Source: Glomus cerebriforme
Lineage: Eukaryota > Glomeromycota > Glomeromycetes > Glomerales > Glomeraceae
Assembly (NCBI GenBank): GCA_003550305.1
Contig: QKYT01000050.1
Location: 155,468-193,991, forward strand
DNA: 38,524 nucleotides
Reading direction: 5' to 3'
Shown piece by piece: positions 1 to 11,013 of this stretch. Both the position numbers and the translations under genes were made by a program. Below the pieces are notes generated by a model that saw only the letters and a list, made by a program, of their open reading frames with translations, made no database searches and was not told the origin of the DNA. Numbering within the stretch: position 1 is the stretch's first letter; every line of letters starts with the position of its first letter.

Positions 1-1630
1 GATTTTTTAAATTTATCAGATTGATGTTTATTACAATAACTCAAATTATTGTGTGGATTTTTAGGAGAATTTTTCAAATTATAGGGGATATCATTGTGAG
101 AATTTATCCTGCATTTATGTACCTTATTAACGCACTATTTGTTTTATATATTTGGTTTTTTATACTTATATCGCTTATTTGAATGAATTTAGTAATATCA
201 CCATTATTATAAGATCATATTTTTTATTATTACTATCGACGTCGACGGTAAGACTAAATTTATAACTGCACTTTTAATCAAAAAGCATAAAACCTTCCTA
301 ATATAACATCAACCCTAACCCTAATTCAAGAATTGGATTCATATGTAAGCTAATTATTTTACAGAAGCTGGATTGTCATCTTAATTTTTTTTAAAAAAAT
401 GATACTTATAAATCTTTTTTTTATTATTCATATTATTCATATTAATATTATAATGGGAAATATTTATTGTTATTTTTTTTATTTTGTTTTTGTAACACAA
501 TTAAATCTAGTTTCTTAATATATTAGCAATTATGGTTAATATTGATTAATGTAAAAATCTCAATTATAGTTGAAATGAAATCCATGTACTTTGTAAAACT
601 TTACATGTAACTATAATGTACTACGAGTTATCCATTAGATTATCCGGTCGAAACAATTCACAAAATTTAAAAAATTATTTTATTTATTGAAAAAAAATAT
701 TCCTTAATACATTTAATAAAATAAAATTACTAAAAAAAAAAAATAATAAGAAAATCTAATATTACTACTCCATTTATATCATTTTCAAAGTTGTTTCTTT
801 TTCTTGTATTCCTTCATTATCCTTTCTATTTTATTTCTATTAATATTGTTTGTTGTTGTTGATTTTATTCTTACATTTGTTTTTTATATCATTATTCCCT
901 TCTATTTTTGCTTCCTTATTACATCTTTTATTCCAAACTTTTTTCACAATTAGGCATCTTTATTCTAAGCCAGTATACCTTTATTTATATGCATTTTTTC
1001 TTCAAGTTGTTTTTTTCAATCTTGTCCCTTCTTTGACTTTGTCTTATCAATTTTTGGAAACGTTCTTTGATTTCTTCTTTATATGTTATTATTAGCAACC
1101 TGTTTCTTTTATTATTCTTTAAAGTCCAACGATTTATATTTCCATTCACCAGATAGCAAATATATATTAGCTTAATACTTCTTTTAACTTGTTATCTGTT
1201 CTTTCATTCTACCTTTCTCTTTCTGCATCTTCTCTGTTGTTATCTTGAGCTCATCTTCTATTATTTCTTTGTTGCATTATTTCTTTACCTATATTAATCT
1301 ATTATTTATTTTTATTAATTATTCTAATCTTTTTTTAGTTGTTTTTAAGGTTTTAATTTTTCATGATTCAACAATTATCTTGAATATTTCTTCCCTCACT
1401 TCCAGTAATGAAGGATCCGAACATTTCTGAGATCCAGATTATCTCAGCAATTCTACATCTTTTTCCAATACTCGGGACATTTGTTTCCTGAAAGTAACTT
1501 TTCGTCTAGCTATCTTTTTTATTTCATATTGAAGTATATTTCTTCTTTTTTCTTTTATCTTTTGCTGTTTGTTGATATCTTCCCATCACTAATCTCACTA
1601 GTCTTCAACATTGCTTCATAAACATAAATA
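1..1630. other. AT-rich intergenic region
   Basis: No convincing gene is visible. The stretch is T-rich on the plus strand, and the open frames at 850-1095 and 1245-1430 are low-complexity Leu/Phe/Ser-rich translations of that T-richness. A two-unit telomere-like motif, AACCCTAACCCTAA, lies at 311-324. A short palindrome (TCGACGTCGA) is at about 236-245. Confidence 0.6.
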
Positions 1631-1940
1631 TAGGGAAATGAAAAAGGGAATTCTAATCTAAACCAAACCGCAGATAGGAGAGATACTCGACTATCTAACC
1701 GGTCTTTCCTTGCCTGACACGAGAAAGATCAACTCATATACAGTATAAGGAAGGTAAGAGGAAGTTTAAAGGAATTTTAAAAAAAAATTACCAAACCCGC
1801 CAGATAGAAGAGAGAAGATAGCTCAACTAACTGACTGGTATTACTGGTTTCCTTGCCTGATAAAGGAAGACCTCATATACAGTATAAGGAAAGTAAGAGA
1901 AGGTGAGGAGGTTAAAGGGATTGAGAATCTAGTTTTAAAA
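1631..1940 (+). repeat. Dispersed repeat, left arm, two tandem subrepeats
   Basis: Two diverged tandem copies (about 1645-1780 and 1791-1925) of a roughly 120-bp unit. Diagnostic words are CCAAACC, a self-complementary centre around CTATCT, CCTTGCCTGA and CAGTATAAGGAA, followed by AAGTTTAAAGG. The same unit recurs inverted at 4.87-5.11 kb and in the same orientation at 21.84-21.97 kb. Confidence 0.8.
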
Positions 1941-2097
1941 AGGAAAAAAAGAAAAGATAAAATTATAGAGAGAAAAGAGTTTAAAGTGAGAATTCAGTGA
2001 ATCTAGAAATTTTAAAAAAAATAAATTTTTTTAAAAAATGATAGGTATTTATAAATTTTTTTTTTTTATCTTTTGTAAAATTTACAAAGGATGTGTC

Positions 2098-2389
2098 ATG
2101 AGAACTCCCTATGAAAAAAGAATATCCGGAAATTGCCACCAAAATTGTCCGGATGCATCCGGAAAATGTCCCACACGTCCAAGAAATGTCCGGAAAACTG
2201 CAATATTCCGGACACTGAGACATTAACTCGCCTAGACATTTTCAGGACATTTTCTAAAATGTTGCAATATCTCAACGTCCGGAATATTGCAATTTTCCGG
2301 TCATTTTCTGGACGTGTGGGACATTTTCCGGACGCACCCGGACAATTTTGGTGGCAATTTCCGGACATTCTTTTTTCATAGAGACTCAT
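2098..2389. mobile_element. Foldback element (long inverted repeat) nested in the repeat arm
   Basis: Two arms of about 115 nt (2109-2225 and 2265-2381) are near-perfect reverse complements around a spacer of about 40 nt; the outermost ATGAG/CTCAT also pair. Both arms are rich in TCCGGA and contain CCACCAAAATTGTCCGG. The related locus at 22.2 kb has the flanking sequence (TTTGTAAAATTTACAAAGGATG, then GTCATGAG, then ATTATGTA) without this block, so it is an insertion, with the 22.2-kb copy as the empty site. Open frames occur on both strands because of the palindrome; I do not regard them as genes. Confidence 0.85.
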
Positions 2390-3060
2390 TATGTATTTTT
2401 ATTATTGATTATAAGTGTAATACTTAATTTAGATTTATTTGTTCATTTTTATTACCAAATTTATAATCATGAGCTAATGGGCTAGCCAAGTTAAGTATAA
2501 TGGTACATATGAGTCATAATACGCATTGTGTATTAGTATATGATTATGTAATATTAGAAGATACTAGATTTAATTGTGTTATCATTTTATCATTTTATAA
2601 AAGTCTAATCTATTACATAAAATGCTGAATGTACTACCATTGATCGCGTGTGCGACTGAGAGATAATCAAATAAATACAAGTATTATTACACATTCATAT
2701 TTATAAAAAAAAAATAAATAAAAGATTAATATAAAATTTGATCCCGACATCTTTATTAATATTACCAAAAATCTTTCTATAAAAATCTAAAATCCTGTTT
2801 GATCATAAAAGAGGATTAGCTCAAACTGAAAAACGTTTATTTTTATCTTTTATTATGAATAAGATATGTTTAATGATATGATTAAAATTGATAAAATATT
2901 TTAATTTGATCATTCAGTTCGTGTGCCATTTTATTACTAAATGATATTATTGAGTTATAATGTAGTTGGGACTCCATAGTAAATATAAACGAGGTTTATT
3001 TATATAGTCGATCGATGATGGCAAGTAAATAATTTATTATTTTATATCCATGTTTTGATT

Positions 3061-3221
3061 TTTTAAATTTATTTTAAATTTAACATCCCTATAAAAAATT
3101 TTCAGAAAAATGATCACATTTCTGAGTTTTTTTTTGAATAAACCCCATAAAAATGATCATTCATCAGAGTTGTTTCCAGCAATTTTTTTATAGGGCATTA
3201 TTTTAATGAATTTTAATTTAA
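3061..3221. repeat. Small foldback sequence
   Basis: The two ends pair over roughly 40 nt. The left end reads TTTAAATTT, then CATCCCTATAAAAAATT; the reverse complement of the right end reads TTTAAATT, then TGCCCTATAAAAAAATT. Inner words containing AATGATCA also recur. This is a MITE-like structure with no coding capacity, and only one copy was seen in the window. Confidence 0.5.
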
Positions 3222-3999
3222 AAAAAAAAATTTTTAGACGAATTTCCTTTAATAATTCGTTTAAAAAAATAACTAAACTTGTTTTTGATTGCTTAAGCAA
3301 GATTTTAGAATATTAGATGATACCATAGTTATTTTACGTTAGTTAATCACCTTTGGTGTGAGATTTCAGATAACTTTCGATTTATTTTGAGGATATTCAG
3401 CAAGTGGGTGTAATTAAGGTACGTAAATTTGAAGTATTTTAATTATGACTATTTCTCCAAATAATTCTCAGACATTAAGGTGCTTTCTGATAATATTATT
3501 TAATATATACTTTAGTGCTAATGATGAAGTAAAAGATCCAAATACAAAACTCACATTATGCCAGATTTTGTTGTGATTTGCTTTGCGGCTGTTGTGTCAA
3601 CGAAGCCTCAACAGATCTTCCAAAATGCGAAAGAATGGATGTGTACTAGAAAATACTCTTTTTTTATAATATTAATACCTAATTTGTTAATCTGACAACT
3701 TGGAGGATTCGTTTACTCTGAATTCGCAACCTAAATCACCTAATACAAATACTAAACATATTAAATTTCAGTGATATTAAATTAAAAACGATTGGATATT
3801 AAAGAATCAAAACCTGTTAGAATATATGATGTAGATTATGATAACTCTTTATTTTTATGTAGATTCTTTGACAGAGATCAAAACTAAGGAGAATTGAATT
3901 TTGTGAAACTAACTCAACTTTTACTGACGTAACAACAGAAGTAGATGCATTATATGATTTATTAGTTTTATCGACATGGTCACTTGGATTCTTTTGTTA

Positions 4000-4025
4000 T
4001 TATTTTATTTTATTTTATTTTATTT
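4000..4025. repeat. TTTTA microsatellite
   Basis: About five tandem copies of a TTTTA pentanucleotide are followed by a T run. Confidence 0.8.
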
Positions 4026-4834
4026 TTTTTTGAATTGGAGATTGATATTATAAGGTTAAAATTTAAAAAAGGGATTTTATAGATTCACGGAAAGGAATTG
4101 TTAAAGTAAAATCCTTAAAGAATATTTTAAAGATGCAAATTGAATGTTGATGTTACTTATGTAGAGATAATATTCAGAATTCAAAATAAAATTTATTAAT
4201 GTAAATAATAAAAACTAGGAAGAAATTGGAAATTTCGATCTCAGGTGATCAAATAGTAATTTTGAAGATAATCTTTTTAATATGGTTAGATTTGATATCA
4301 TCAATAATCTTGAATTTGGAACTTCATTTTTATACTGTAGCATGAAGTGTCAGTATAGTCTTCCTTTCTTTCCTTCCTTTTTTCATGTGAAGCTTTTCGA
4401 TTCTTTCCTTACAATATTAAACAAAATAAATTTCACTTTCAATATTATACAACCAAAAAAACATAACAATTATGGAAGATACAATATTATTAAATAAAAA
4501 TACTCGATATTTATTATTTGTTTCATTTGCTTATTGAATGACGAATTTGATTTTCGCAATAAGCTTCTCGATCACGCGATCATGCATAGTTTATCAACTA
4601 GTTACAGATTTTGACTTGTTTGGAAGGGAGTATGTAAACAAGTGAACAAATAATTTTGCGTGATTATTTAAATCATGAGACATGACTCAATTAACTAATT
4701 TATTATTGTATAGTTGATGATTTTGACTCATTCTTATATTTCTAATATTCCTATAAATTATATAAATACCTCATTTTGTAACATGTAGCTCTAATTTATT
4801 ATTGTCGTAATTTTATTTTTTCCCTATAATTTCG

Positions 4835-5110
4835 CCTTTTATTTTATATTAAAAACTACTCCTCTAAATTCCCTCTTAACTTCCTTATACTGTATATGAG
4901 GTTTTCCTCGTATCAGGCAAGGAAAAACCAGTCAGATAGTCGAGTATCTCCTAACTGGCTGGTTTGGTTTCTTTTCCCTTTTAACTTCCTTATACTGTAT
5001 ATGAGGTCTTCCTCTATCAGGCAAGGAAAAATCAGTCAGATAGTCGAGTATCTCCTAACTGGCTGGTTTGGTTTAGATTAGAATTCCCTCTTCATTTCCT
5101 TATTATATAC
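4835..5110 (-). repeat. Dispersed repeat, right arm, two tandem subrepeats (inverted)
   Basis: Two tandem copies (about 4868-4980 and 4981-5106), better conserved than the left arm and in inverse orientation to it. Each shows TTCCTTATACTGTATATGAGG, CAGGCAAGGAAAAA, AGATAGTCGAGTATCTCC and AACTGGCTGGTTTGGTTT. The centre can fold, because AACCAG..TAG pairs with CTA..CTGGTT. The outermost GATTAGAATTCCC matches the outer end of the left arm. Open frames across it are incidental. Confidence 0.8.
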
Positions 5111-5439
5111 TGTATTAATGAACTCATGTAGTACCGACAGCCAGTAAACAGATGAAGAAAAAAGTGTTAAAAAGAATAAATACCAGCAAAGACAATAGGA
5201 CTGATCAATAACAGAACAAATAAACAATGAAAATTGAGGTATAAACAATAGTAGAAAGTTGGTGGACAAAGAAAAGTATTTCTTCACAATCAGCAATTTC
5301 TTTGGAAATCAAATCAGGAAACTTACATTCAGTGCATTAAACACAGCTTGCAACGAGAAAAAGAAGCAATAGCTTGCATACTTTTCAAGTCCAAATGAAG
5401 ACAAAAATACTACCAAAAATTTTCCTTCAACAAAATGAT

Positions 5440-5935
5440 TAATAATTGTTTAAGTTCATCAATACAAGGTGAAGAATAGATATGGAAGATGTACATATTA
5501 TTGACTTTCTGGTTATAGTTTCTTTGAAGTTTATGATGGACATTTAGGAAAACCTATACAAACAGATAATGACTGAAAAGTTAAGAGTGTAATAATAGCT
5601 GTAATAACCAAATTATCTATATTGGAAATGCTGGAAAGCTGTGATGAGTGTTGCAGGATTAGCAATACTCTTATCTGAAGATCATAAACCAAATCTTGAA
5701 AAAGAAGCAAAGTAGGAGGTGATGTGAGTTATGTAAATTTGACTCATGCTTTTGGAATTTTAAAAAAAATGTAAGAATAATTCTGATAAGGGCCAGAGGA
5801 ACGGATTTAATTGCTCTTCCCAATATAAATTTTCATATTGATACAGAAACTGATTTTTTGGTCTTAGCATGTGATAGAATCTGAGATTATATGTCATCAT
5901 AACAGTTAAAGATAGTTCGCTTGTGAAAATTTGAA
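5440..5935 (+). pseudogene. PP2C-type Ser/Thr phosphatase pseudogene
   Basis: The translation across three frames recovers the ordered signature of a metal-dependent PP2C phosphatase: RIDMEDVHI (about 5468-5495), FEVYDGH (about 5522-5545), YIGNAGK (about 5620), LSEDHKPNLEKEAK (about 5673-5712), GGDVSYVN, then NFHIDTETDFLVLACD near 5822-5875. Active genes continue DGxWD at that point; here it reads DRI, stop, D. The gene is dead: frame shifts separate the blocks, and stops replace the conserved Trp after ACDRI and a following Gln-like codon. Several lesions are transition-type (Gly to Arg, Trp to stop, Gln to stop). Introns may account for some frame changes but not for the stops. A second, shorter relic lies at 22.64-22.87 kb on the minus strand. 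Confidence 0.75.
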
Positions 5936-8239
5936 TATTTATCAGAAAGTAGTAATGGGTGAATATGATGATAATCATTATAGGTTTTTTACATAACTTA
6001 GAACAGGAAAAATGTAAAAATTAATTAGTAATAGATCTTTTAGCAATATTGTAAATTTTAATTTAATTAAAAAATATAATTAATAATTTTCTTTATTAAT
6101 TTTTACATATGAGAAAAGATTTTAAACCATCGTAAGTATAGTAATTTCGTAACTTTTTTTTCAAGATCAAATATTATTTGAAGATTTTTGTATAATGTAT
6201 AGATATTTTGTGAACAATTTTTTATAAAGTTATAAATAATTCAAAGTATTGGTCCTATACCTGTGTACAAAGAAAAGATCTGAAATTGCTAAAATTACTC
6301 TTAACATGAAATTGATACATTACTATTGATAAGAATAAAAAGTTCTAATGCTTAAAGATGCGATCAAAAAAATTGCCAGAATTATTTTGAAAATTGATAT
6401 AATTGACATTAAACTAAGATTTATAAAAACTCGAGCAACTTAGCAACTTAGAAGTGTTTCAATCGATAGTTGTCCCATATTATACTAACTGGACTGATAG
6501 TACTAGATAGTCAGTTCATTTAATAATATTTTGTTCACTAATATAAATGTTATATTCATAAATTAGGTGTTTTTCAATCAATTGATGGAAATGATCAGTT
6601 ATGATTTGGTTACCCCAGAAATAATTTAAACTTTGACCACCACATTGGCTACCAAAACATTGTTACCAATTGAAGTCTGTATCAGCAATGACTAAACAAA
6701 ATTTCTGATGTATGATTGATCATTGATTAGAATTTACTTTTTTTCCTTATTAAATAATTTTACTTAAAAAAAATTTCCATGGTTTTTGTTTTGCCAAATA
6801 TCGATATTTAAAAATGGATGGTTCGGTCCGGTCTGTTCTAGTCCAATCCAAAAAAGACCGGTCTTTTAACTGGACTGAAATGCACCCACTTATATATTAT
6901 CAAGCTGAACCACTCGCCAGTTTATCACTGACCGAGGTGATGTAATCTCCATTATCTGAATAACCTGGTATCTATAGTGGAAACCTGTCCTCTAAGACAT
7001 TTCAAAAAAAATTTTGAAAACTTCATTAATATTAGATGTATGGAAATTTGACAAGTTTTCATAGATTTTTGTAGTAAAAATTATGTCTTTTCGATTAATG
7101 CATTGGCTTCCAACAGTTCAAAGTCCATTGCAATTACCTTTCGTTCTTAACCAAATTGTGGCTTATAAAGGTTAATAAAACATCGATACATTGACAGCTT
7201 ACCTAAAAGAATAAATAACGGACTATTATAACATCATCGAAATTTTATAGTCCTACCTTAAAAGGTAAAAGCAAAATTTAGAAATAAAATGAAAAAATTT
7301 TTCCTTAGAAAGAAACAAGCTCACTTGTTAATATATTATAAGCATTATTATCAAAATATACTTGGAAACTGAAATTGGTTAAGTACAATAATATTAAAGG
7401 AGTATCGAAGGATTGTTGAATGGTATTTTGTTATGTTTAGATATTATTACAAATTTCATTTTTAATTTTGATAAATGAAAAATTCTTATATTATAAACTT
7501 TTGTTCAAAATATTGTAAATTTTATTAATAATATTGTAATCGAGTAACTTTTTGCGTTGTATTTGATTATTTCATTTGTCGTTTCAGTCATTTGATTTTT
7601 ATTTTCAGAAATTTCAATTCTTGATTTCTCATTGAAACAATTACTTTATTCCAGAATTACATAATTTCTGATCAAAATTAATCTTAATTTTGCTGGCAGT
7701 GGTGAATGGTAATGTTAAGCAATACCGATTGCACAACTTTAAATTATTTAACAAATAGTCTCCAAAAAAAACTTTTTCACGATATAGCTTTACAATTTGT
7801 AGTTGATAGATTAATTTCCTTTTTTTTCATTTACCAATGTCTATTTTATTTCTAAATGTTACTACGCAAAATTTGTATATATACAATATATATATAATAT
7901 AGTACAAAAAAAAACATTATGATTAATTACAATAAAATTTAATATACATTTTATACCTTAAGTAATGTGAATTAATTTTTATATGATTTAAAAAAATTTA
8001 TATATGTTGGAAAGCATATAAAGTTTGCTAAATATTATATTTGGATTAATACATCCCTATTTATTATGGAGTAGTTGTAAGTGTGGATTGAAAACTACCT
8101 TTACATTGTCATTTAATTTAAAATAGATTTTATAGAAGAAAATAAGATTTAATACAATTGATTATTTATATAACAAATTATTATTCATGATATTTAACTT
8201 ATTTTTATCGATTCAATAATAGCAATTTCCTATATAATT
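5936..8239. other. AT-rich intergenic region
   Basis: No intact gene is seen. It holds one copy of a short inverted-repeat element (6930-7096) and a GC-richer patch at about 6820-6880 with a pyrimidine/purine motif (GGTCCGGTCTG, then AGACCGGTCT) of unknown meaning. Confidence 0.5.
6930..7096 (-). mobile_element. Diverged MITE copy, GGTCGAAGTGA family
   Basis: This segment aligns end to end with the reverse complement of 36542-36717. Shared blocks in order are GACCGAGGTGATG, CCTGGTATCTATAGTG (partner CCTGGTGTCTACAGTG), GAAAACTTCATTAATATTA near the middle, and a tail ATTATGTC. The terminal repeats are eroded here but intact in the 36.5-kb copy. It has no coding capacity, and it is an old copy judging by the mismatches. 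Confidence 0.7.
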
Positions 8240-10848
8240 TCATAATAACATATATTCATTTTCAGTCGATTTCATATAACATTCAAATGCTTTTGCTTCA
8301 TCTTTATCTGTACCTATGCCATTTGCATAACAATATCCTAAATTATTTTGTGCCATTACATTTCCATTTTTAGTTGATTCATAATACCATTTAAATGCTT
8401 TTTCTTCATCCTTATCTGTACCTATACCATTTGCATAATAATATCCTAAAATATTTTGCGCGATTGCATTTCTATTTTCAGCTGATTCTAAATACCATTT
8501 AAATGCTTTTTTTTCATTTTTCTCTGTACCTATGCCATTTGCATAACAATATCCTAGATTAAATTGTCCTTCAACACATCCTGCAATAGCTGATTTCATA
8601 TACCATTCAAATGCTTTTGCTTCATTTATTTCTGTTCCTTTACCATTTTGGTAACAAGATCCTAAATTACATTGACCTTCAGCACATCCTGCCACAGCTG
8701 AACTCATGTACCATTCTAATGCTTTAGCTTGATCTTCATCTGTTCCTATACCATTTGCAAAACAATATCCTAAATTACATTGCCCATTAATGCACCCTGC
8801 AATAGCTGATTTAAGAAACCACTCAAATGCTTTTGTTTTACTTTTATCTGTTCCTTTACCATGGTGATAACAATCTCCCAAATTATTTTGTGCAATAGCA
8901 TCTCCATTTTTAGCTGATTCTAAATACGATTCGAATGCTTTTTCTTCATCTTTGTCTGTTCCTATGCCATTTGCATAACAATATCCTAGATTAAATTGAC
9001 CTTCAGCACATTCTGCACTGGCTGATTTCATATACCATTTAAATGCTTTTTCCTCATCTTTATCTGTTCCTTTACCATGATGATAAAAATCTCCCAAATT
9101 ATTTTGTGCCATTGCATTTTCATTTTCAGCTGATTCTAAATACCATTTAAATGCTTTTTCTTCATTTTTATCTGTTCCTATGCCATTTGCATAACAATAT
9201 CCTAAATTAAATTGACCTTCAGCACATTCTGCACTGGCTGATTTCATATACCATTCAAATGCTTTGGTTAAATTTTTATCTGTTCCGTTACCATTCTGAT
9301 AACAATATCCTAAATTACACTGACCTTTACCATATCCTGTAATAGATGATTTCATATACCATACAAATGCTTTTTCTTCATCTTTGTCTGTACCTATGCC
9401 ATTTGCATAACAATATCCTAAATTATTCTGCCCTTTATCATATCCTGCAATAGCCGATTTCATATACCATACAAATGCTTTTGTTTCATTTTTATCTGTT
9501 CCTTTACCATGATGATAGCAATCTCCCAAATTATTTTGTGCCATTGTATCTCCATTTTCAGCTGATTCTAAATACCATTCAAATGCTAATACTTCATCTT
9601 TTTCTATTCCTATGCCGTTTGCACAACAATGTCCTAAATTATTTTGCGCCATTGCATTTCCATTTTCAGCTGATTCAAAATACCATTCAAATGCTGCTTC
9701 TTCATCTTTATCTGTACCTATGCCATTTGCATAACAATATCCTAAATTATATTGCCCTTCAGCACAATCTGCAATAGCTGATTTCATATACCATTCAAAT
9801 GCTTTTGTTTCATNTTTATCTNTTCCTTTACCATANTGATAACAATCCCCTAAATTATTTTGTGCTATTTCATACCCTCCAACAGCTGATTTCATATACC
9901 ATTCAAATGCCTTCTTTTCATTTTTATTTATTCCTCTGCCATTCTGATAATAATGTCCCACGTAATATTGTGCCACTAAATTATTTGCTATTGCAAGTTT
10001 TAAATCCCTTTCGAATATTTCCTTTTCAATTTTATTTGAAGTGACCGGATATTTACTTTCAGATTTTAAAAACCAGTCAAATGCTTTTTTCTGGTCTTTT
10101 TGTGTACCTAATCCATCCATATAATAAATTGCCACATTATATTGGGCATCAGGATTCTCATTTTCAGCAGAGCTTAGAAACCATTTAAAAGCGTTTTTAA
10201 AATTAATTTCTATGCCACATCCGTTTTTATAACAAATTGCTAAATCATATTGTGCTGTTGTATCACCATTTTTAGCTAATTCTAAAATTTTCATTAGCTC
10301 NNNNNNNNNNNNNNNNNNNNNNNNNNNNNNNNNNNNNNNNNNNNNNNNNNNNNNNNNNNNNNNNNNNNNNNNNNNNNNNNNNNNNNNNNNNNNNNNNNNN
10401 NNNNNNNNNNNNNNNNNNNNNNNNNNNNNNNNNNNNNNNNNNNNNNNNNNNNNNNNNNNNNNNNNNNNNNNNNNNNNNNNNNNNNNNNNNNNNNNNNNNN
10501 NNNNNNNNNNNNNNNNNNNNNNNNNNNNNNNNNNNNNNNNNNNNNNNNNNNNNNNNNNNNNNNNNNNNNNNNNNNNNNNNNNNNNNNNNNNNNNNNNNNN
10601 NNNNNNNNNNNNNNNNNNNNNNNNNNNNNNNNNNNNNNNNNNNNNNNNNNNNNNNNNNNNNNNNNNNNNNNNNNNNNNNNTTTTGGATTTTTATTATTAT
10701 TTTCAAGTTTATAATTTAACCATTCACTTGAATTTTTTTCAAAATTATTAAAATCATTTGTTTCAATAATTTTATGATAAAAACATTTTATAAGATTCTT
10801 TAAAAAAATGTCATCCTCTTTAGCTTTGTCTAATAAGTTTGATGACAT
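8240..10848 (-). CDS. Sel1-repeat protein, gene A (interrupted by assembly gap)
   Basis: The gene begins at 10848 with MSSNLLDKAKEDDIFLKNL and runs to a TGA at 8240-8242, but 10301-10680 is unknown sequence. The first 56 codons match the N terminus of gene B. After the gap come 684 codons with 18 Sel1-like (TPR-related) repeats of 36 residues, each around AFEWY-KSA-G---Q-NLGYCY-NG-GTDK. Such alpha-solenoids act as protein-binding scaffolds. No kinase or other catalytic domain is visible. In gene B the part corresponding to the gap is 327 nt (109 codons), whereas the gap is 380 N and would shift the frame, so its length is probably only an estimate. Units of the AENGNAMAQNNLG type intermix with units of the AIAGCAEGQYNLG type. 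It lies head-to-tail with gene B, its closest paralogue. Ambiguous bases occur near 9814-9836. Confidence 0.85.
10301..10680. other. Assembly gap (380 N) inside Sel1 gene A
   Basis: A run of N between the Lys-56 codon and the Glu-Leu-Met that resumes the reading frame. By comparison with gene B it should encode about 109 residues of the N-terminal domain. Confidence 0.95.
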
Positions 10849-11013
10849 TGTGTTAAATATATTTTTTTTTTAAAAAAAAAATAAATAAATAAAATAATAG
10901 AAAAGCAAGCTACAGAACACAACATTTTTGTGGAATTTACGTTTTAAGTAGGATTGTCAATTTATAACGCATCCAATGAGATGATGATGAACAGTAATAC
11001 AAGTTAGTACGTC
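10849..11013 (-). promoter_or_regulatory. Upstream region of gene A, duplicated upstream of gene B
   Basis: The sequence upstream of the gene A start matches that upstream of gene B at 16715-16882: A/T run, AAAATAAAATAAT, GCTAG/GCAAGCTA, ACATTNTTNTGTGGAATT, TTTTAAGTA, TTTCAATTTATAA, ACAGTAATACAAGT and TACGT. This shows that the duplication carried the promoter. No specific transcription-factor site was identified. Confidence 0.6.

Larger units (their letters stand above)
2390..4834. other. AT-rich interior without recognisable genes
   Basis: I see no gene here. Short protein-like fragments occur (for example around 3570-3650 and 3890-3990), but none could be assigned to a family. A foldback sequence is listed separately at 3061-3221, and a TTTTA pentanucleotide microsatellite lies at about 4000-4025. 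Confidence 0.5.
1631..5110. mobile_element. Putative non-autonomous element flanked by inverted repeat arms
   Basis: The left part (about 1631-1940) and right part (about 4835-5110) are inverted copies of one repeat. Read outward-in, both show GGAAATGAA, then GGGAATTCTAATCTAAACC, then a hairpin-forming segment with GATACTCGACTATC, then CCTTGCCTGA and ATATACAGTATAAGGAA. Each arm contains this segment twice in tandem. The 2.9 kb between the arms has no open frame of protein-like composition. This arrangement (subterminal tandem repeats inside inverted ends) fits a non-autonomous DNA element, but no transposase and no clear target-site duplication is seen, so two independent inverted copies are possible. 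Confidence 0.45.

Noticed and set aside
311..324. Telomere-like AACCCTAACCCTAA near the window start
   Set aside because: Only two units, not at an end and without degenerate copies around it; it does not support a chromosome end.
850..1430. Two plus-strand frames of 81 and 61 codons
   Set aside because: Low-complexity Leu/Phe/Ser translations of T-rich DNA.
2038..2389. Overlapping frames on both strands in the foldback element
   Set aside because: They arise from the palindrome; the text is the same on both strands and fits no protein family.
6820..6880. GC-richer GGTCCGGTC / AGACCGGTC patch
   Set aside because: Probably part of a dispersed repeat, but no second copy in the window allows it to be defined.
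10272..10706. Frame consisting mainly of unknown residues
   Set aside because: It only exists because N is read as open; likewise the frames at 21515-21811 and 21526-21798.
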